Origin: Gordonia westfalica
Lineage (GTDB): Bacteria; Actinomycetota; Actinomycetes; Mycobacteriales; Mycobacteriaceae
DNA length: 64,000 nt
Direction of reading: 5' to 3'
Assembly: GCF_900105725.1 (NCBI RefSeq)
Contig: NZ_FNLM01000036.1
Span: 186,001-250,000 of the forward strand
The position numbers were made by a program, and so were the translations under genes. Shown here in pieces: positions 18,295 to 28,235 of the stretch (position 1 is its first letter; each line of letters opens with the position of its first letter). The notes under the pieces were generated by a model, which saw nothing but the letters and a program-made list of their open reading frames with translations, was not told where the DNA came from and searched no databases.

Positions 18295-19623
18295 ATGACT
18301 TCAACGACGAGTGCAGCACGCGCGACCACGGTGCCGAAGGAGATCGCGGAGCAGATCATTCTGCCCGAGGGTCATCGCGACGAGGTGGCGCTGTTCAACG
18401 CATACCGGTGGTTGCGGGACAACAATCCCTTGGGCGTCGGTGAGGTCGAGGGCTACCAGCCGATCCATCTGGTCAGCAAGCACGCCGACATCATGGAGAT
18501 CGAACGTCAGCCGCACATCTTCACCAGCGGTGGTGGCGAGAACAAGGGATCGGAGAATCCGATCCTGACCAACATCGCCGGTGACGAGTTCACCAAATCG
18601 ATCAACAACGGGAGCCTGCGCATCCTGGAGACGCTGACCTATCTCGACCCGCCCGAGCATACCGTCATCAAAGACATTGCGGCCGACTGGTTTCGGCCTA
18701 ACAAGCTCAAGCAGTGGGAGGACACCATCCGTGGCCTCGCCCAGGAGTCGGTGTCCAAGCTCGTCGCAGGCAACGGACGACTCGACTTCGTCAAGGACTT
18801 CGCCATCTCCTTTCCGCTGCACGTCATCATGAGCCTGTTCGGTGTGCCGGAGTCCGACGAGCCGCGGATGATGTCACTGACCCAGGACTTCTTCGGCACC
18901 GCCGATCCCGACGCCGTCCGGGAGGACGTGACGCCCATGTCGCCGGAGGCCGCAGCCCAGCAGTGGGCGGCGACCATCGCTGACTTCTTCGCCTACTTCG
19001 AAGTCCTGCTGCAGGATCGGCGCGCGAACCCTCGCGACGACCTGGCCACCCTGATCGCCACCGCGCGCAACGAGGACGGCGAATACTTTCCGCCACAGGT
19101 CGCCTACGGCTACTTCATCGCGATCGCGACCGCCGGTCACGACACCACGTCGTCGACCCTGGCAGGCGGCGTGCACGCACTCTCGCAGGACCCGGCACTG
19201 CTTGCCCGGGTAAAGGGCGATCTGTCCCTGGTTCCCAACCTCGTCAACGAGTCGCTGCGGTGGGCGTCGCCGGTCAAGCACTTCATGCGGACCGCGTTGG
19301 AGCCCTACGAACTCCGTGGCCGCTTGGTCGAACCGGGAGACCGGTTCATGCTTCTGTACCAGTCGGGTAACCGCGACAGTGACGTCTTCGTCGATCCCGA
19401 TGTGTTCAACATCGACCGTCGCCCCAACAAGCACATCGCCTTCGGCTACGGCCCCCACATGTGCATCGGCCAGCACCTGGCAAGGATCGAACTGCGTATC
19501 ATGTTCGAGGAACTGCTCCCGAAGATCGAAGCCATCGAGGTGACGGAAGACACCAAGGTCATCCAGACCAACTTCGTCGGCGGCTTGAAGAACATGCCCG
19601 TCGCGATCGACTTCGTTTCGTAG
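18295..19623 (+). CDS. Cytochrome P450, CYP108 (P450terp-like) family, copy 1
   Basis: 442 residues. I-helix oxygen-activation motif AGHDTTSS, K-helix ESLR, and heme-binding [12 protein letters not shown] with Cys near residue 390. Opening ([12 protein letters not shown]), [11 protein letters not shown] and the C-terminal NFVGGLKN follow the pattern of CYP108A1, the alpha-terpineol hydroxylase of Pseudomonas. As I recall, Rhodococcus CYP108N enzymes hydroxylate the methyl group of p-cymene. So ring-methyl hydroxylation of a p-menthane or aromatic monoterpene is the likely role, with the [2Fe-2S] ferredoxin and reductase of the island. ATG 18295 follows AAGAGGAGTAGG. Very similar to copy 2 at 55.6-56.9 kb. 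Confidence 0.92.
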   Translation: MTSTTSAARATTVPKEIAEQIILPEGHRDEVALFNAYRWLRDNNPLGVGEVEGYQPIHLVSKHADIMEIERQPHIFTSGGGENKGSENPILTNIAGDEFTKSINNGSLRILETLTYLDPPEHTVIKDIAADWFRPNKLKQWEDTIRGLAQESVSKLVAGNGRLDFVKDFAISFPLHVIMSLFGVPESDEPRMMSLTQDFFGTADPDAVREDVTPMSPEAAAQQWAATIADFFAYFEVLLQDRRANPRDDLATLIATARNEDGEYFPPQVAYGYFIAIATAGHDTTSSTLAGGVHALSQDPALLARVKGDLSLVPNLVNESLRWASPVKHFMRTALEPYELRGRLVEPGDRFMLLYQSGNRDSDVFVDPDVFNIDRRPNKHIAFGYGPHMCIGQHLARIELRIMFEELLPKIEAIEVTEDTKVIQTNFVGGLKNMPVAIDFVS

Positions 19624-19643
19624 GGACCGTCTCGCCTGAGACC

Positions 19644-19680
19644 AGCGGCGGCCGGTCGGTTCTCCCGACCGGCCGCCGCT
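19644..19680. terminator. Hairpin terminator after P450-1
   Basis: Stem AGCGGCGGCCGGTCGG / CCGACCGGCCGCCGCT with a short TTCTC loop, directly after the P450 stop. Confidence 0.85.
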
Positions 19681-20067
19681 CAACACCTTTTCGCACGTCC
19701 AGGTACACGAGACAACAGCATCGGCTGTCCCCATCGCGCCTCTGTGATGGCGACCCGAAGTGGGGTCTTGTCACGTCCTTCGGGGCTCAACGCTGGCGAG
19801 AAGACCCGGACTGGTTGTAACGGACGGACATTCGATCCGGGTGAGTCCGCCGATGCCGGTGCCCGCTGCCTGTGCAGATGCCGCCGAGCTCCTCGAGGCC
19901 GATGTGGATCAGGTCGCCGGGAGCGTCGTGTCAATGGCGGCGGTGTGATCTGTCATGTCGGCGCCGGTCGGCCTCGCCGCAGCGGCCACCGATCTCCGAC
20001 GACGAATGGTGCCGGTGCGAGACGGCCACGTTCGGTGAGAAGACAGTGCCGGTGAGGCTCGGTGACA
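19681..20067. other. Intergenic stretch, no convincing gene
   Basis: About 390 bp between two terminators. A reading frame from GTG 19841 to 19948 could encode 35 residues (VSPPMPVPAACADAAELLEA and on) but has no clear ribosome site or known family. I see no promoter motif of the island here. Confidence 0.4.
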
Positions 20068-20114
20068 CGAACAGCATTGGCCGACCACCCCTCGTGGTCG
20101 GCCAATGCTGTTCG
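20068..20114. terminator. Terminator of the mce operon
   Basis: Perfect 21-bp stem beginning CGAACAGCATTGGCCGACCA with a 5-nt loop, 33 bp beyond the last mce-operon stop on the minus strand. Confidence 0.85.
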
Positions 20115-20146
20115 TTCACCGGCAGTTTCGGATCGTCTGCATCGGG

Positions 20147-20710
20147 TCACACCGGCTGGAGGCCGCCGATCTTCCACTGATCACCCGATCGGACCGCGGT
20201 GACCTTGACGCGGCTACCGTCGAGCTGTGGAGCGGGCTCCTCTGAGCTCGTCGTGGTCTGGTTTATGAACATCAGAACACTGACGGAGTCGTCGGCGACC
20301 GAGATGACACCGGATTCGGCGATCTTTGCGTTCGTGACGATGCGGTGCGCGGCGGCGGCCGGAATGATCGAGGACTTGGTGAGAGTGGTGAAGTCTTCCC
20401 GGAACTTGCCGGTCAGCAGGTCGTACTTGGCGGCAAACTCCTGGTTCAGATCGTTGTTGCCGTCGTAGGACAAGAGTTTCGGGACGTTGCTTTGCATTGC
20501 AGCAAGGGCTTGGGCACGGTCGTCGCGTTGATTGTCCTGAAGACGGACCTGGTAGGTGAGGTACCCGGTTGCCGCGATGGCCACCACGCCGAGCAGACAG
20601 ATGGCGGCGAAGACGATCCGGGCTCGACGGGCCGGTACCCGGTTGACCCGGTGAATAAGCCTGGAACCGATGCGACGGAGAGGCGAGAGGGACTTGCTGA
20701 GCGTGTTCAT
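20147..20710 (-). CDS. Mce-associated membrane protein 2
   Basis: 187 residues. One transmembrane segment near residues 32-54 (IVFAAICLLGVVAIAATGYL) after a basic cytoplasmic tail, then an exported domain with a late VKVTAVRSGDQWKIGGLQPV tail typical of Mas/Mam proteins that follow mce operons and stabilise Mce complexes. Starts with ATGA overlap on the preceding gene. Last gene of the operon, followed by a strong terminator. Confidence 0.85.
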   Translation of the reverse strand: MNTLSKSLSPLRRIGSRLIHRVNRVPARRARIVFAAICLLGVVAIAATGYLTYQVRLQDNQRDDRAQALAAMQSNVPKLLSYDGNNDLNQEFAAKYDLLTGKFREDFTTLTKSSIIPAAAAHRIVTNAKIAESGVISVADDSVSVLMFINQTTTSSEEPAPQLDGSRVKVTAVRSGDQWKIGGLQPV

Positions 20711-21438
20711 GAGACGAACTCCACATCGGAAACGAGCCAGCGGCCGCCGACATGGGCGAGCTGTAATTTCATCCGGTATACCCGAGGCTGGCCTTCAGGC
20801 GCCTCGGAGTTCTTGACCTGTGAGGTCACCGCAGCGATCGCGGTGGCGGTCTCGTCGTTCGACGACAGTATCGCGACCTCGTCGGCCTCGCCGATCGAGT
20901 CGACCTGCCCCTGCTTGAGTACAGCGGCAAACCCCCCGGTGGTGTCACCGATCTGGTTCAGGAACTCGCCGGTCGCCCCGTCCCGGATGCGTTGCACGTC
21001 GGCATCTGCCGAGCCGTGACGCAGGGTCACGAGGTTGGCCACCACCTGCCGGGCAACGGTGGTGATGTCGCTGTCGCGTGCGAGCGTCGCGTCATTGGTC
21101 GTATAGGTCCGGCCGAGAACGAGTGCGGCGACGATAGCGGCCATAACCACGGTGACGCTCGCCGCGAGATAGATGGTCCGGCGGACTCCGAGCGCCTCGG
21201 CGCCGCTCTGGGCGACCGTACCGCTGGCTCCGGAATCCGCACCTTCGGAGTCGTCATCGGTCGGGTCGTCGGTGTCCGTGGAGCCAGCGTCGGGGGCGCC
21301 GGTATCGAGGGCGTGTCCGGCGAGCTGCTCACTCTCCACAACCTGCTCCGTCGGTGCGGTGGATTCCTCGGGCGGGTCATCGTGCACGGACTCGGCGGTG
21401 CCGGGATCGGCGGCTACCGCGGGAAGAGTTGCTGCCAT
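20707..21438 (-). CDS. Mce-associated membrane protein 1
   Basis: 243 residues. A long acidic, low-complexity N-terminus (residues 1-80, rich in Asp, Glu, Ser, Thr) precedes a single transmembrane helix near 86-112 and an exported domain ending in VGGRWLVSDVEFVS. It overlaps the end of mceF by 25 bp and the next gene by 4 bp. It belongs with the Mas-type accessory proteins of mce operons. Confidence 0.85.
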   Translation of the reverse strand: MAATLPAVAADPGTAESVHDDPPEESTAPTEQVVESEQLAGHALDTGAPDAGSTDTDDPTDDDSEGADSGASGTVAQSGAEALGVRRTIYLAASVTVVMAAIVAALVLGRTYTTNDATLARDSDITTVARQVVANLVTLRHGSADADVQRIRDGATGEFLNQIGDTTGGFAAVLKQGQVDSIGEADEVAILSSNDETATAIAAVTSQVKNSEAPEGQPRVYRMKLQLAHVGGRWLVSDVEFVS

Positions 21439-22826
21439 TGGGTTTTCACTCCTTTGTCATTCGGTGCCATGATCAGGTTTCCGATCTGGAACGTGGTGCC
21501 GTCCGGGGTGTGAAACCGTCCGGTCTGCGGGTCATAGGGAACCGCGACTGTCGAGGAGTTCCGCTGCCGGCCGCGTGTCCCGGGGTCTTCACCGGACGGA
21601 GCGACGCCCCCGGTGGGCCGGGCCAGCATCTGCCGCCAGGTAGACGGCAGGCCGCCGGGGCACTGACGCAGATCGGCGGTGCGCACACTCGGATCGCTGG
21701 CACACGGTGCATTACGGACACCGCGAGCCACTCGCGGATCATCTTTCGGCAGGGTGCAGTATGCGGTGGGGGAAGGATTCACCGGACTCAGGTCGCTCGG
21801 ATCGCGGCGACGGGTCTCCTGATAGCCCTGCGTACAGGATGGGGGATTGCTGCTGTTGCCGAGCTTCACGTCGAGGTTGCCCTGCCCGGACAACAGGTCG
21901 TCGGGGCGCTGCACGCCACGGTGCATCGCGTTGATCGCCGTCGCGACGGCAGGATAGACCACCAGGACATGTCGCAGGCCAGGGACGTTGACCCGCAACA
22001 CTTCTCCGGTCGACTGCAGATTTGCGAGCAGGATCGGCAGGGACGGCGTCAGATCGCGGAGCGTGCCACCGAAGGCGTCGAAGAACGGTGCGCCGGTGCG
22101 CAACACCTGGGCAATGGAGTCATCGCTGAGCGTGAGCTGACGAGTAAAACTGTTCAGGTTGGTGGCAATCGACGAGATCTGTGGCCCGGCGGCGTCGAGC
22201 CTGCCGAGCACGGGGTTGAGATCGGTGACGAGACGCGTCGTCGCACCCAGATTTCGATGCGCCTGGCCGATCAGCTGGCTCGCTGCGATCAACGCCCTGT
22301 TCAGCTCGGGACCGACGCCGTTCAAGCCGGCCGACGCCTCGTCGACGACGGTTCGCAGTGACTCCTTGGGTACTGCTTCGAGTAGGCCGTAGACCTTCCG
22401 GATGACCTCCGTCGCCGGTATCGGGATGTTGGTGTTGCTCTGTTCGATCCGTGAACCGTCAACCAGATCCGGTCCGCCTGGACCCGTGGGGACCACGTCG
22501 ATGAACTGCTCACCGGCGACCGAGACACTGCGCACGTAGGCCTTGCTGTTGGCCGGGATGTGATTGCCGGACTTGATCTGCAACCGGGCCGACGCGCCGT
22601 TGATCCCGGCATCGAGGGCGGTGACCACGCCGACGTCCACCCCGCGGTACGTGACCAGGGCATTCGGGTACAGCCCGCCGGCGTCGGACAGGTCGGCGGT
22701 GACGGTGTAGGTACCGATTCCGGTGTAGCGCTGGAATCCGCCGTAGGCGTAGCCGGTGTAACCGACGGCGCAGATGGAGATAATCGCGAAGACGGCGAGC
22801 TGGACCTGAACCAGACGGGATCTCAT
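21414..22826 (-). CDS. mceF: MceF, substrate-binding/channel subunit
   Basis: 470 residues. N-terminal membrane anchor (VQLAVFAIISICAVGYTGYA), then an MCE/MlaD domain (about 38-115; LYPNALVTYRGVDVGVV, GEQFIDVVPT), a long helical region, and a proline-rich, low-complexity C-terminal tail. Forms part of the periplasm-spanning Mce hexamer. ATG 22826 overlaps the restored mceE stop (ATGA). Position sixth of the six mce genes fits. Confidence 0.9.
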   Translation of the reverse strand: MRSRLVQVQLAVFAIISICAVGYTGYAYGGFQRYTGIGTYTVTADLSDAGGLYPNALVTYRGVDVGVVTALDAGINGASARLQIKSGNHIPANSKAYVRSVSVAGEQFIDVVPTGPGGPDLVDGSRIEQSNTNIPIPATEVIRKVYGLLEAVPKESLRTVVDEASAGLNGVGPELNRALIAASQLIGQAHRNLGATTRLVTDLNPVLGRLDAAGPQISSIATNLNSFTRQLTLSDDSIAQVLRTGAPFFDAFGGTLRDLTPSLPILLANLQSTGEVLRVNVPGLRHVLVVYPAVATAINAMHRGVQRPDDLLSGQGNLDVKLGNSSNPPSCTQGYQETRRRDPSDLSPVNPSPTAYCTLPKDDPRVARGVRNAPCASDPSVRTADLRQCPGGLPSTWRQMLARPTGGVAPSGEDPGTRGRQRNSSTVAVPYDPQTGRFHTPDGTTFQIGNLIMAPNDKGVKTQWQQLFPR

Positions 22827-23919
22827 CGGTGGGAATCCTTCTGTATGCGCAGCGGGGCACGTAACGGATCGGTGTTCCCCGCGCCGGCGCCTGGTTGGGC
22901 GCGCGGGTGATGCTCGGGATGACGGTCTTCGCGAGCTTGTCCGCGCTGATGTCCAGAGTGAGGAACAGGTTCATGTAGTCCCCGCGCAATCCCTTGTGCG
23001 CCGTGCTGACCGGGAACGGGATGGTCAGCGCGATCTTCAGCGCCTCGGTGAGGTTGCTGCCGGAGTTCGCCAGCTGCCCGAGGATCGGTGGCAGCGCCGA
23101 GATGTCACCCGCCAGGTCGTCGCGACTGCGGTTGAGTATCCCGGTTGCGGCGTCACCGAATTGACCGAGCGAACCCAGCATCTGCACGAGCTGGCCCTCC
23201 TGTTCGTTGAGGATGTCCAGCGCGGGCTGGATGGAGTCGATACCGGCCGAGATGGTCTGCTTCTGGTTCTGGAGTTCGTCGGTGAGTCGTGCGAGGGAAT
23301 CGAGGGCGCGTTGAATGTCCCGGCGCTGATCGGACAGGCCCGACACAAAGGTGTTCAAGCGGGTCACCAGACTTCGGGTGGTGTCCTCCCGGCCGTTGAC
23401 TACGCGGTCGAGCTGACCGGTGATGGTACGTAGCTGCTGGAGGCCGGAACCGTTGAGAACCAACGACAGCGAAGACAAGACCTCCTCCACGGCGGGGTAC
23501 TCGGACGTGTCCTCGAGAGGGATGGACATGCCGTCGCGCAACTGCCCACGGGCTGGTTGGTGGCCTGGCACGACCAGTTCGATGTATTGCGAGCCGAACA
23601 GGCTGGTCTGGGCCAGGCTCGCGCCGACGTTGGCCGGTACCTGCGAGTTGCCGTCGATCTCCAGGACAGCTTTCGCGATCCAGCCGTCGCGGGTGATCGA
23701 GCGGATGTTGCCCACGGTGACGTTCTCGAACTTCACCGGGGAGTTGCCGACGAGGTTCTGCACATCGGCGAACTGAACACTGACTTCGTAGGTGTCCGAC
23801 GTGGAGGTGTTGCCGGGCAGTGCCCATGAGTTGACGCCATCGAAAGAGCAGGCACCACAGGAGGTCATGACGAGGAGTGCGCACGCAGCCGTGCGGAGTC
23901 GGTGCACTGTCGGTCTCAC
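22823..23919 (-). CDS. mceE: MceE lipoprotein, with an apparent 1-base frameshift
   Basis: Mce lipoprotein subunit. GTG 23919 overlaps the mceD stop (GTGA); the N-terminus has a signal peptide ending in a lipobox-like MTSCGAC region near residue 20. An MCE domain follows (VGNSPVKFENVTVGNIR), then helical repeats. The reading frame does not stop where expected but runs on into mceF in the wrong frame to 22510. Adding one base in the C4 run at 22877-22880 (G on the coding strand) restores a canonical tail DPLRAPLRIQKDSHR ending at 22823 with ATGA overlap on mceF. I therefore annotate the restored end. Sequencing error is more likely than mutation. Confidence 0.85.
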
Positions 23920-25058
23920 CTGTGTCCACCTCCCTGGATGCCGGTGCGAGTCGTGGCGGCCGCGGCGTTGCGATGCAGTTGGGTGATGGCGGTGCGGCAC
24001 TGGTCGGCCGGCGCATTCACCGTGGTGAGCAGTGCACAGATCAACGAACGCGGATCCGGGATGTCGGGTATGCCCAGCGCACCCGTCAGCGAGTTCGCCT
24101 TAGGGTCATAGATGTTGTAGAAGTCCGACAACGCGGTGGGCAGCCCGTGCAGAATCTCGGCCAGAGTGTCCATGCGCTTGACGAGCAGACCGGAGATGGT
24201 GTTGGCCTTGCCGACGTCACGCAGTAGCGCGGCCCGGTTGGTGTCGAGAAATGTCTTCACTCTGTCGAACGTGCCGTTCAGGCTGGCCAGCAGGGAGGCC
24301 AGTTCGGTGCGATTGTCGGCGAGAACGGTGGAGAAGCCGGCGAGCTGGTTGGTGAAAGCTGATATCTGCTGGTCGGATTCGGACAGCGAAGAGGTGACCG
24401 TGGACAGGTTGCGCACGGTGGCGAAGAGGTCGTTCCCACCGTCGTTGAGGGTGGTGGTCGCTTTCGACAGCTGAGTCAAGGCATCGCGGAGCAGTGAGCC
24501 GTTCCCTTTCAGCGTGGATGCGCTGGCATCAAGGAACCTGTTGAGTGAGCCCTGCTGATCGGTGGTGGACGGACCGAGGTCGTCGGACAACTGCACCAGT
24601 TGTTGCTTGATCTCGTCGAACTCGACTGGTGTGGCGGTGTTCCGGACCGAGATCGACGAATCATCAGCCATCTGTGGCCCGCCGGTGTAGGCCGGGGCCA
24701 GCTGAACATACCGTCCCGACACCAGGGTCGGTGCGATGATCGCGGCCCGGGCATCGGCTGGGACCGGGTGGCCGTCCTCGACGGTGACATCGACTTTCAC
24801 GCCGTCGGGCCGGGGTTCGATGGCATCGACGGTTCCCACCGGAACCCCGAGGATCATCACTCGGTCGCCGACGTAGAGGCCCGCCGAATTGCGGAAAGTG
24901 ATCGACAGGCTGGTGGAGCCCGAGCGCACGTTGTACATCGCCGTGACAACGGCCACGATGGCGATCGCCACCAGCACGACCAGCACCTTGCCCGGTAGGG
25001 AGCCGGCCGCCGAGGTGGCCGATCGTTTCTGTTGGCCTGCCTTGTGTCGTCGGATCAT
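23916..25058 (-). CDS. mceD: MceD subunit
   Basis: 380 residues. Basic start, membrane anchor near residues 24-42 (VLVVLVAIAIVAVVTAMY), MCE domain (GLYVGDRVMILGVPVGTV), then an extended helical region rich in Leu, Ser and Asn. ATG 25058 overlaps the mceC stop by 4 bp and its stop overlaps the mceE GTG. Length and order match MceD. Confidence 0.9.
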   Translation of the reverse strand: MIRRHKAGQQKRSATSAAGSLPGKVLVVLVAIAIVAVVTAMYNVRSGSTSLSITFRNSAGLYVGDRVMILGVPVGTVDAIEPRPDGVKVDVTVEDGHPVPADARAAIIAPTLVSGRYVQLAPAYTGGPQMADDSSISVRNTATPVEFDEIKQQLVQLSDDLGPSTTDQQGSLNRFLDASASTLKGNGSLLRDALTQLSKATTTLNDGGNDLFATVRNLSTVTSSLSESDQQISAFTNQLAGFSTVLADNRTELASLLASLNGTFDRVKTFLDTNRAALLRDVGKANTISGLLVKRMDTLAEILHGLPTALSDFYNIYDPKANSLTGALGIPDIPDPRSLICALLTTVNAPADQCRTAITQLHRNAAAATTRTGIQGGGHR

Positions 25059-26062
25059 CGCGGGGCTCCTGGGCTCAAGGGTGTCTGCCCGCTGAGGGTG
25101 GCGGGCACGATGTTCTGGAGGAGGACGTTGAAGAAGGGGCCGGTGCCCACCGCCTCACCCAACTGGAAGGTGAAGGTCTTCAGGCCGGAGATCGACCGGT
25201 CGATGTTCTGGTAGTTGCGATTGAGCAGATCGAGAACCGAATTGAGTTGGTCCAGGGTCGGCTTCATCGACAGCCGGACATCGGCGGAGAGGCCGTCGAG
25301 GGCGTCGGAGATCTGCTGGGCCTGCACGATGACACGGTGAATGGTGTTGGCGCGCTGGTTGAGCGCCGTGAAGAGGGCTGCACCCTGACCCATCATCGCC
25401 GAGATCTGGGTATTTCGGTCAGCGAGGACGGAGGTGGTCTGGGCGGAGTTCTCGAGTAGGCTGCGCAACTCCTGGTCGCGGGACGCGATGGTGGTGGACA
25501 GCCGGGTGACACCCTGCAGCGAACTGCGAAGGTCGTCGGGCAGCGCGTTCTGGATGCCGCTGAGCTGATCGAGGGCGACCGACAACGTCTCCTTGTCGGT
25601 GCGTGACACCCGCTGGGTGAGTTCCTGCAGACTGGTGGTGATGTCATAGCCGGAGGCGGTGCGGGTCAGGGGAATGACCGCACCATCCGCCAGCGACCCC
25701 GAGCCGGCTGGGGTGAGATCGACATATCTCTGACCGAGCGCGGTTTTCACTCGGATGGCTGCTGAGGTCTCGGTGCCGAGCCGCTGCTGGCGGGTGTCGA
25801 CGTCCATCGTCACCGCCACCTTGTTGCCGCTGAGTCCGATCTTGCTGACCGTGCCGACCTCGACTCCGGCAATCATCACCGGGTCCCCGGTCATCAGGCC
25901 GCTCGCGTCACCGAACTCGCCGACAATGGTGTCGTGAGAGTTGACGACCGGCAGGGACCGGAAGTTGAAGGAGAGAACCAGAATCACGATGATCGCGAGC
26001 GTTCCGACCACACCGAGCGTGACAGGGTTGCGCTCGGTCATGGACTTGTGGATGTCGATCAC
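25055..26062 (-). CDS. mceC: MceC subunit
   Basis: 335 residues from GTG 26062, chosen because it forms a GTGA overlap with the mceB stop; GTG 26071 would add three residues. Anchor near residues 16-33 (LGVVGTLAIIVILVLSF), MCE domain (SGLMTGDPVMIAGVEVGTV, LGQRYVDLTPAG), then helical repeats. It lacks the proline-rich tail of some MceC proteins. Confidence 0.9.
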   Translation of the reverse strand: MIDIHKSMTERNPVTLGVVGTLAIIVILVLSFNFRSLPVVNSHDTIVGEFGDASGLMTGDPVMIAGVEVGTVSKIGLSGNKVAVTMDVDTRQQRLGTETSAAIRVKTALGQRYVDLTPAGSGSLADGAVIPLTRTASGYDITTSLQELTQRVSRTDKETLSVALDQLSGIQNALPDDLRSSLQGVTRLSTTIASRDQELRSLLENSAQTTSVLADRNTQISAMMGQGAALFTALNQRANTIHRVIVQAQQISDALDGLSADVRLSMKPTLDQLNSVLDLLNRNYQNIDRSISGLKTFTFQLGEAVGTGPFFNVLLQNIVPATLSGQTPLSPGAPR

Positions 26063-27072
26063 GGGTGGCACCTCGTGGCGGGAGCGGTGAACATCGGGGT
26101 CTGGTCGGCACTGCCCGGTCCGTACTTGATGGCCAGACCGCAGACGAAGAAGTTGACGAAGCTGCCATAGGACGATGCCCGCGCAGTCAGGCGGTAGGTC
26201 TCGGGAAGAGAACCGAGGATCATCGACAGCGTGTCGGCGCTGGTGTTGAGGTTGCCGGACAGCCGGCCGAGATCGCCCACACCGGCCGCCAGGTCCGGTC
26301 GGACCGAGCTGACGATGTCGCCGAGCGCGGCGGTGAGACCGTCGATCTTCACCAGCGATCCGCTGATCGATCCGCGGTCCCGGGACAGATCACGAACCAG
26401 CATGGCCAGTCCGTCGATCAGGTTGTCGAACTTCTGGTGACGACTGTTGATGGTCGAGAGCACCTCGTTGAAGTTGGTGATGATCCGGCCGATCGCCTCA
26501 TTGCGGTCGGCCAAGGAGGTGGTCAGGACCGTGAGCTGGTCGACGAGGGTCGAGACGGCCGTCTCCTGTCCGTTGAGGACGGCGATCAGCGAGGTCGCCA
26601 GGCTGTTCGCCTGGTTCGGATCCAGTCCCTGCAGAAGGGGTTTGAATCCGTTGACCACCTGGTCGATATCGAGGGCCGGGGTGGTATTTGCCAGCGGGAT
26701 GGCCTCGCCGCGATCAAGCCAGACCATCTCGCCGCTGCCCTGGCGCAGTTCGAGGAAGCGGTCACCGATCAGGTTCTTGTAGCGGATCAGCGCCTGGGTG
26801 CCGCGGGTCAGGCGGATGTCCTCGTCGACGTCGAAGGTGACGACGGCATTACCGGACCCGTCGAGTTCGACACCGTCGACCGTTCCGACCGGTACACCGG
26901 CGATCCGGACCTCCGAACCACCGGAGACACCCGACGCCGTGCTGAACACGGCGCGGTAGGTCTCCGTCGGTCCGAACCGCAGGTTGCCGGCCAGGACCGC
27001 CACGAAGGCCCCCGAGATCAGGGTGACGACGAGGAACGCGGACAACTTGAGGAGGATGGCGGTGAGTTTCAT
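26059..27072 (-). CDS. mceB: MceB subunit
   Basis: 337 residues starting at ATG 27072, which overlaps the mceA stop (ATGA); a longer open frame upstream lies inside mceA and is not coding. Anchor near 7-27, MCE domain (ASGVSGGSEVRIAGVPVGTV, IGDRFLELRQG), helical region, and a C-terminal Cys pair region (FVCGLAIKYG, PATRCHP). Confidence 0.9.
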   Translation of the reverse strand: MKLTAILLKLSAFLVVTLISGAFVAVLAGNLRFGPTETYRAVFSTASGVSGGSEVRIAGVPVGTVDGVELDGSGNAVVTFDVDEDIRLTRGTQALIRYKNLIGDRFLELRQGSGEMVWLDRGEAIPLANTTPALDIDQVVNGFKPLLQGLDPNQANSLATSLIAVLNGQETAVSTLVDQLTVLTTSLADRNEAIGRIITNFNEVLSTINSRHQKFDNLIDGLAMLVRDLSRDRGSISGSLVKIDGLTAALGDIVSSVRPDLAAGVGDLGRLSGNLNTSADTLSMILGSLPETYRLTARASSYGSFVNFFVCGLAIKYGPGSADQTPMFTAPATRCHP

Positions 27073-28235
27073 CGGTCGACTCCGTACAGCATTGTGGCCA
27101 GGGGATTCCCGATCAGGTCGTCGGGACTGTCGATGGGCCGGTAGGCGTCGCTGCCGTCGTCGAAGGCGATGTGCGGGGTCGGCGAGGACGAACTGGCGTA
27201 GCAACTCGGCGAGGTGCCGGACAATCCGACCTTCGGGAGGTTCTCCGGGTAGGTGTAAGGCGGGTTACCCATCAACAGGGTGCTGGCGACGTTCAGGCCC
27301 GGTCGGGCGCTGCCGCCGACGGTCCGTTCGAGAAAGCGGTTGGTCTGGGCCAGGTTGGACAGGAAGCATGGGTAGATCGGACTGAACTCGGACAGCAGGT
27401 TCAGCGGCGCGTTGAGTGAACGCGCGGCTCTCTGCAGTGGAACTCCGCCGCGGACGAACAGGTCCCGGCCCGCCTGACCGAAGTCGCTGAAGCTCAGTAC
27501 GAAGGCGGCGAACTGCGCCTGATTGTCTGTCAGAGTCCGTGCGGTGACCGACGCCTGACGCACCGTGGACATCAATTCCGGCGCCGCCGAGGCCAACCGG
27601 TCGACGACGCCGGCGCCGAGCCGCAGGTCGTCTCGTAGCTGCGGGAGGTAGGGGTTGAAGTCGCGTAGATAGCTGTCGAGCTGATCGACGAGAGTGCCGA
27701 CCTGGTCGCCGGTACCTGCCAAGGCTGTCGAGAGGTTGGCCGTGGTGGTGGAGACCTTCTCCGGGTTGATCTCCTGCAGCACACTGACGAGCGAGGTGAG
27801 CAGATCGTTGACCTCGGTGGTGACGGTCGTCGTGCGGATCACCTCCCCACCGGTGAGATGGGTACTGGCCTCGTTCGGCGGGGGTACCAAGGTGACGAAC
27901 TTGCGGCCGAGCAGCGTCGTCGGGTCGATGGCGGCAGTGATGTTGGACGGAATACGCAGGGCCTGGCCGGTTTCCATGGCCAACTTCATGTGGACCTGGT
28001 TGTCCCGTAGCGAAATGTGTTGGACCCGGCCGACCACGACGCCGTGCAGTTTCACGTCGCTACCTTCTTCGAGCATCAGGCCCGACCGGTCGGTGACGAG
28101 CGTGATGCCGGTGGTCTTGTTGAATGCACCCCGGTAAAGGCTGATCGACAGCGTGACCGCACCGATGATCGCGACGATCAGCAACACGCCGAGCGCCACA
28201 TTGGCGCGTCGACTCAGTTCTGCGAAGTGATTCAT
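27069..28235 (-). CDS. mceA: MceA subunit
   Basis: 388 residues from ATG 28235, which shares one base with the yrbEB stop (TGATG). Anchor near residues 13-32 (LGVLLIVAIIGAVTLSISLY), MCE domain (SGLMLEEGSDVKLHGVVVGR, LLGRKFVTLVPP), long helical part, and a C-terminal region typical of MceA (SPIYPCFLSNL, YPENLPKVG). First of six Mce subunits. Sequence reads as an ordinary MceA but does not tell which lipid the system carries. Confidence 0.92.
   Translation of the reverse strand: MNHFAELSRRANVALGVLLIVAIIGAVTLSISLYRGAFNKTTGITLVTDRSGLMLEEGSDVKLHGVVVGRVQHISLRDNQVHMKLAMETGQALRIPSNITAAIDPTTLLGRKFVTLVPPPNEASTHLTGGEVIRTTTVTTEVNDLLTSLVSVLQEINPEKVSTTTANLSTALAGTGDQVGTLVDQLDSYLRDFNPYLPQLRDDLRLGAGVVDRLASAAPELMSTVRQASVTARTLTDNQAQFAAFVLSFSDFGQAGRDLFVRGGVPLQRAARSLNAPLNLLSEFSPIYPCFLSNLAQTNRFLERTVGGSARPGLNVASTLLMGNPPYTYPENLPKVGLSGTSPSCYASSSSPTPHIAFDDGSDAYRPIDSPDDLIGNPLATMLYGVDR

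Noticed and set aside
19760..19948. 62-codon open frame between terminators
   Set aside because: No ribosome site, family match or conserved context seen; kept only as a remark in the intergenic entry.
22510..22822. In-frame C-terminal extension of MceE over mceF
   Set aside because: Arg-rich out-of-frame reading of mceF; a one-base correction restores the normal MceE tail and stop.
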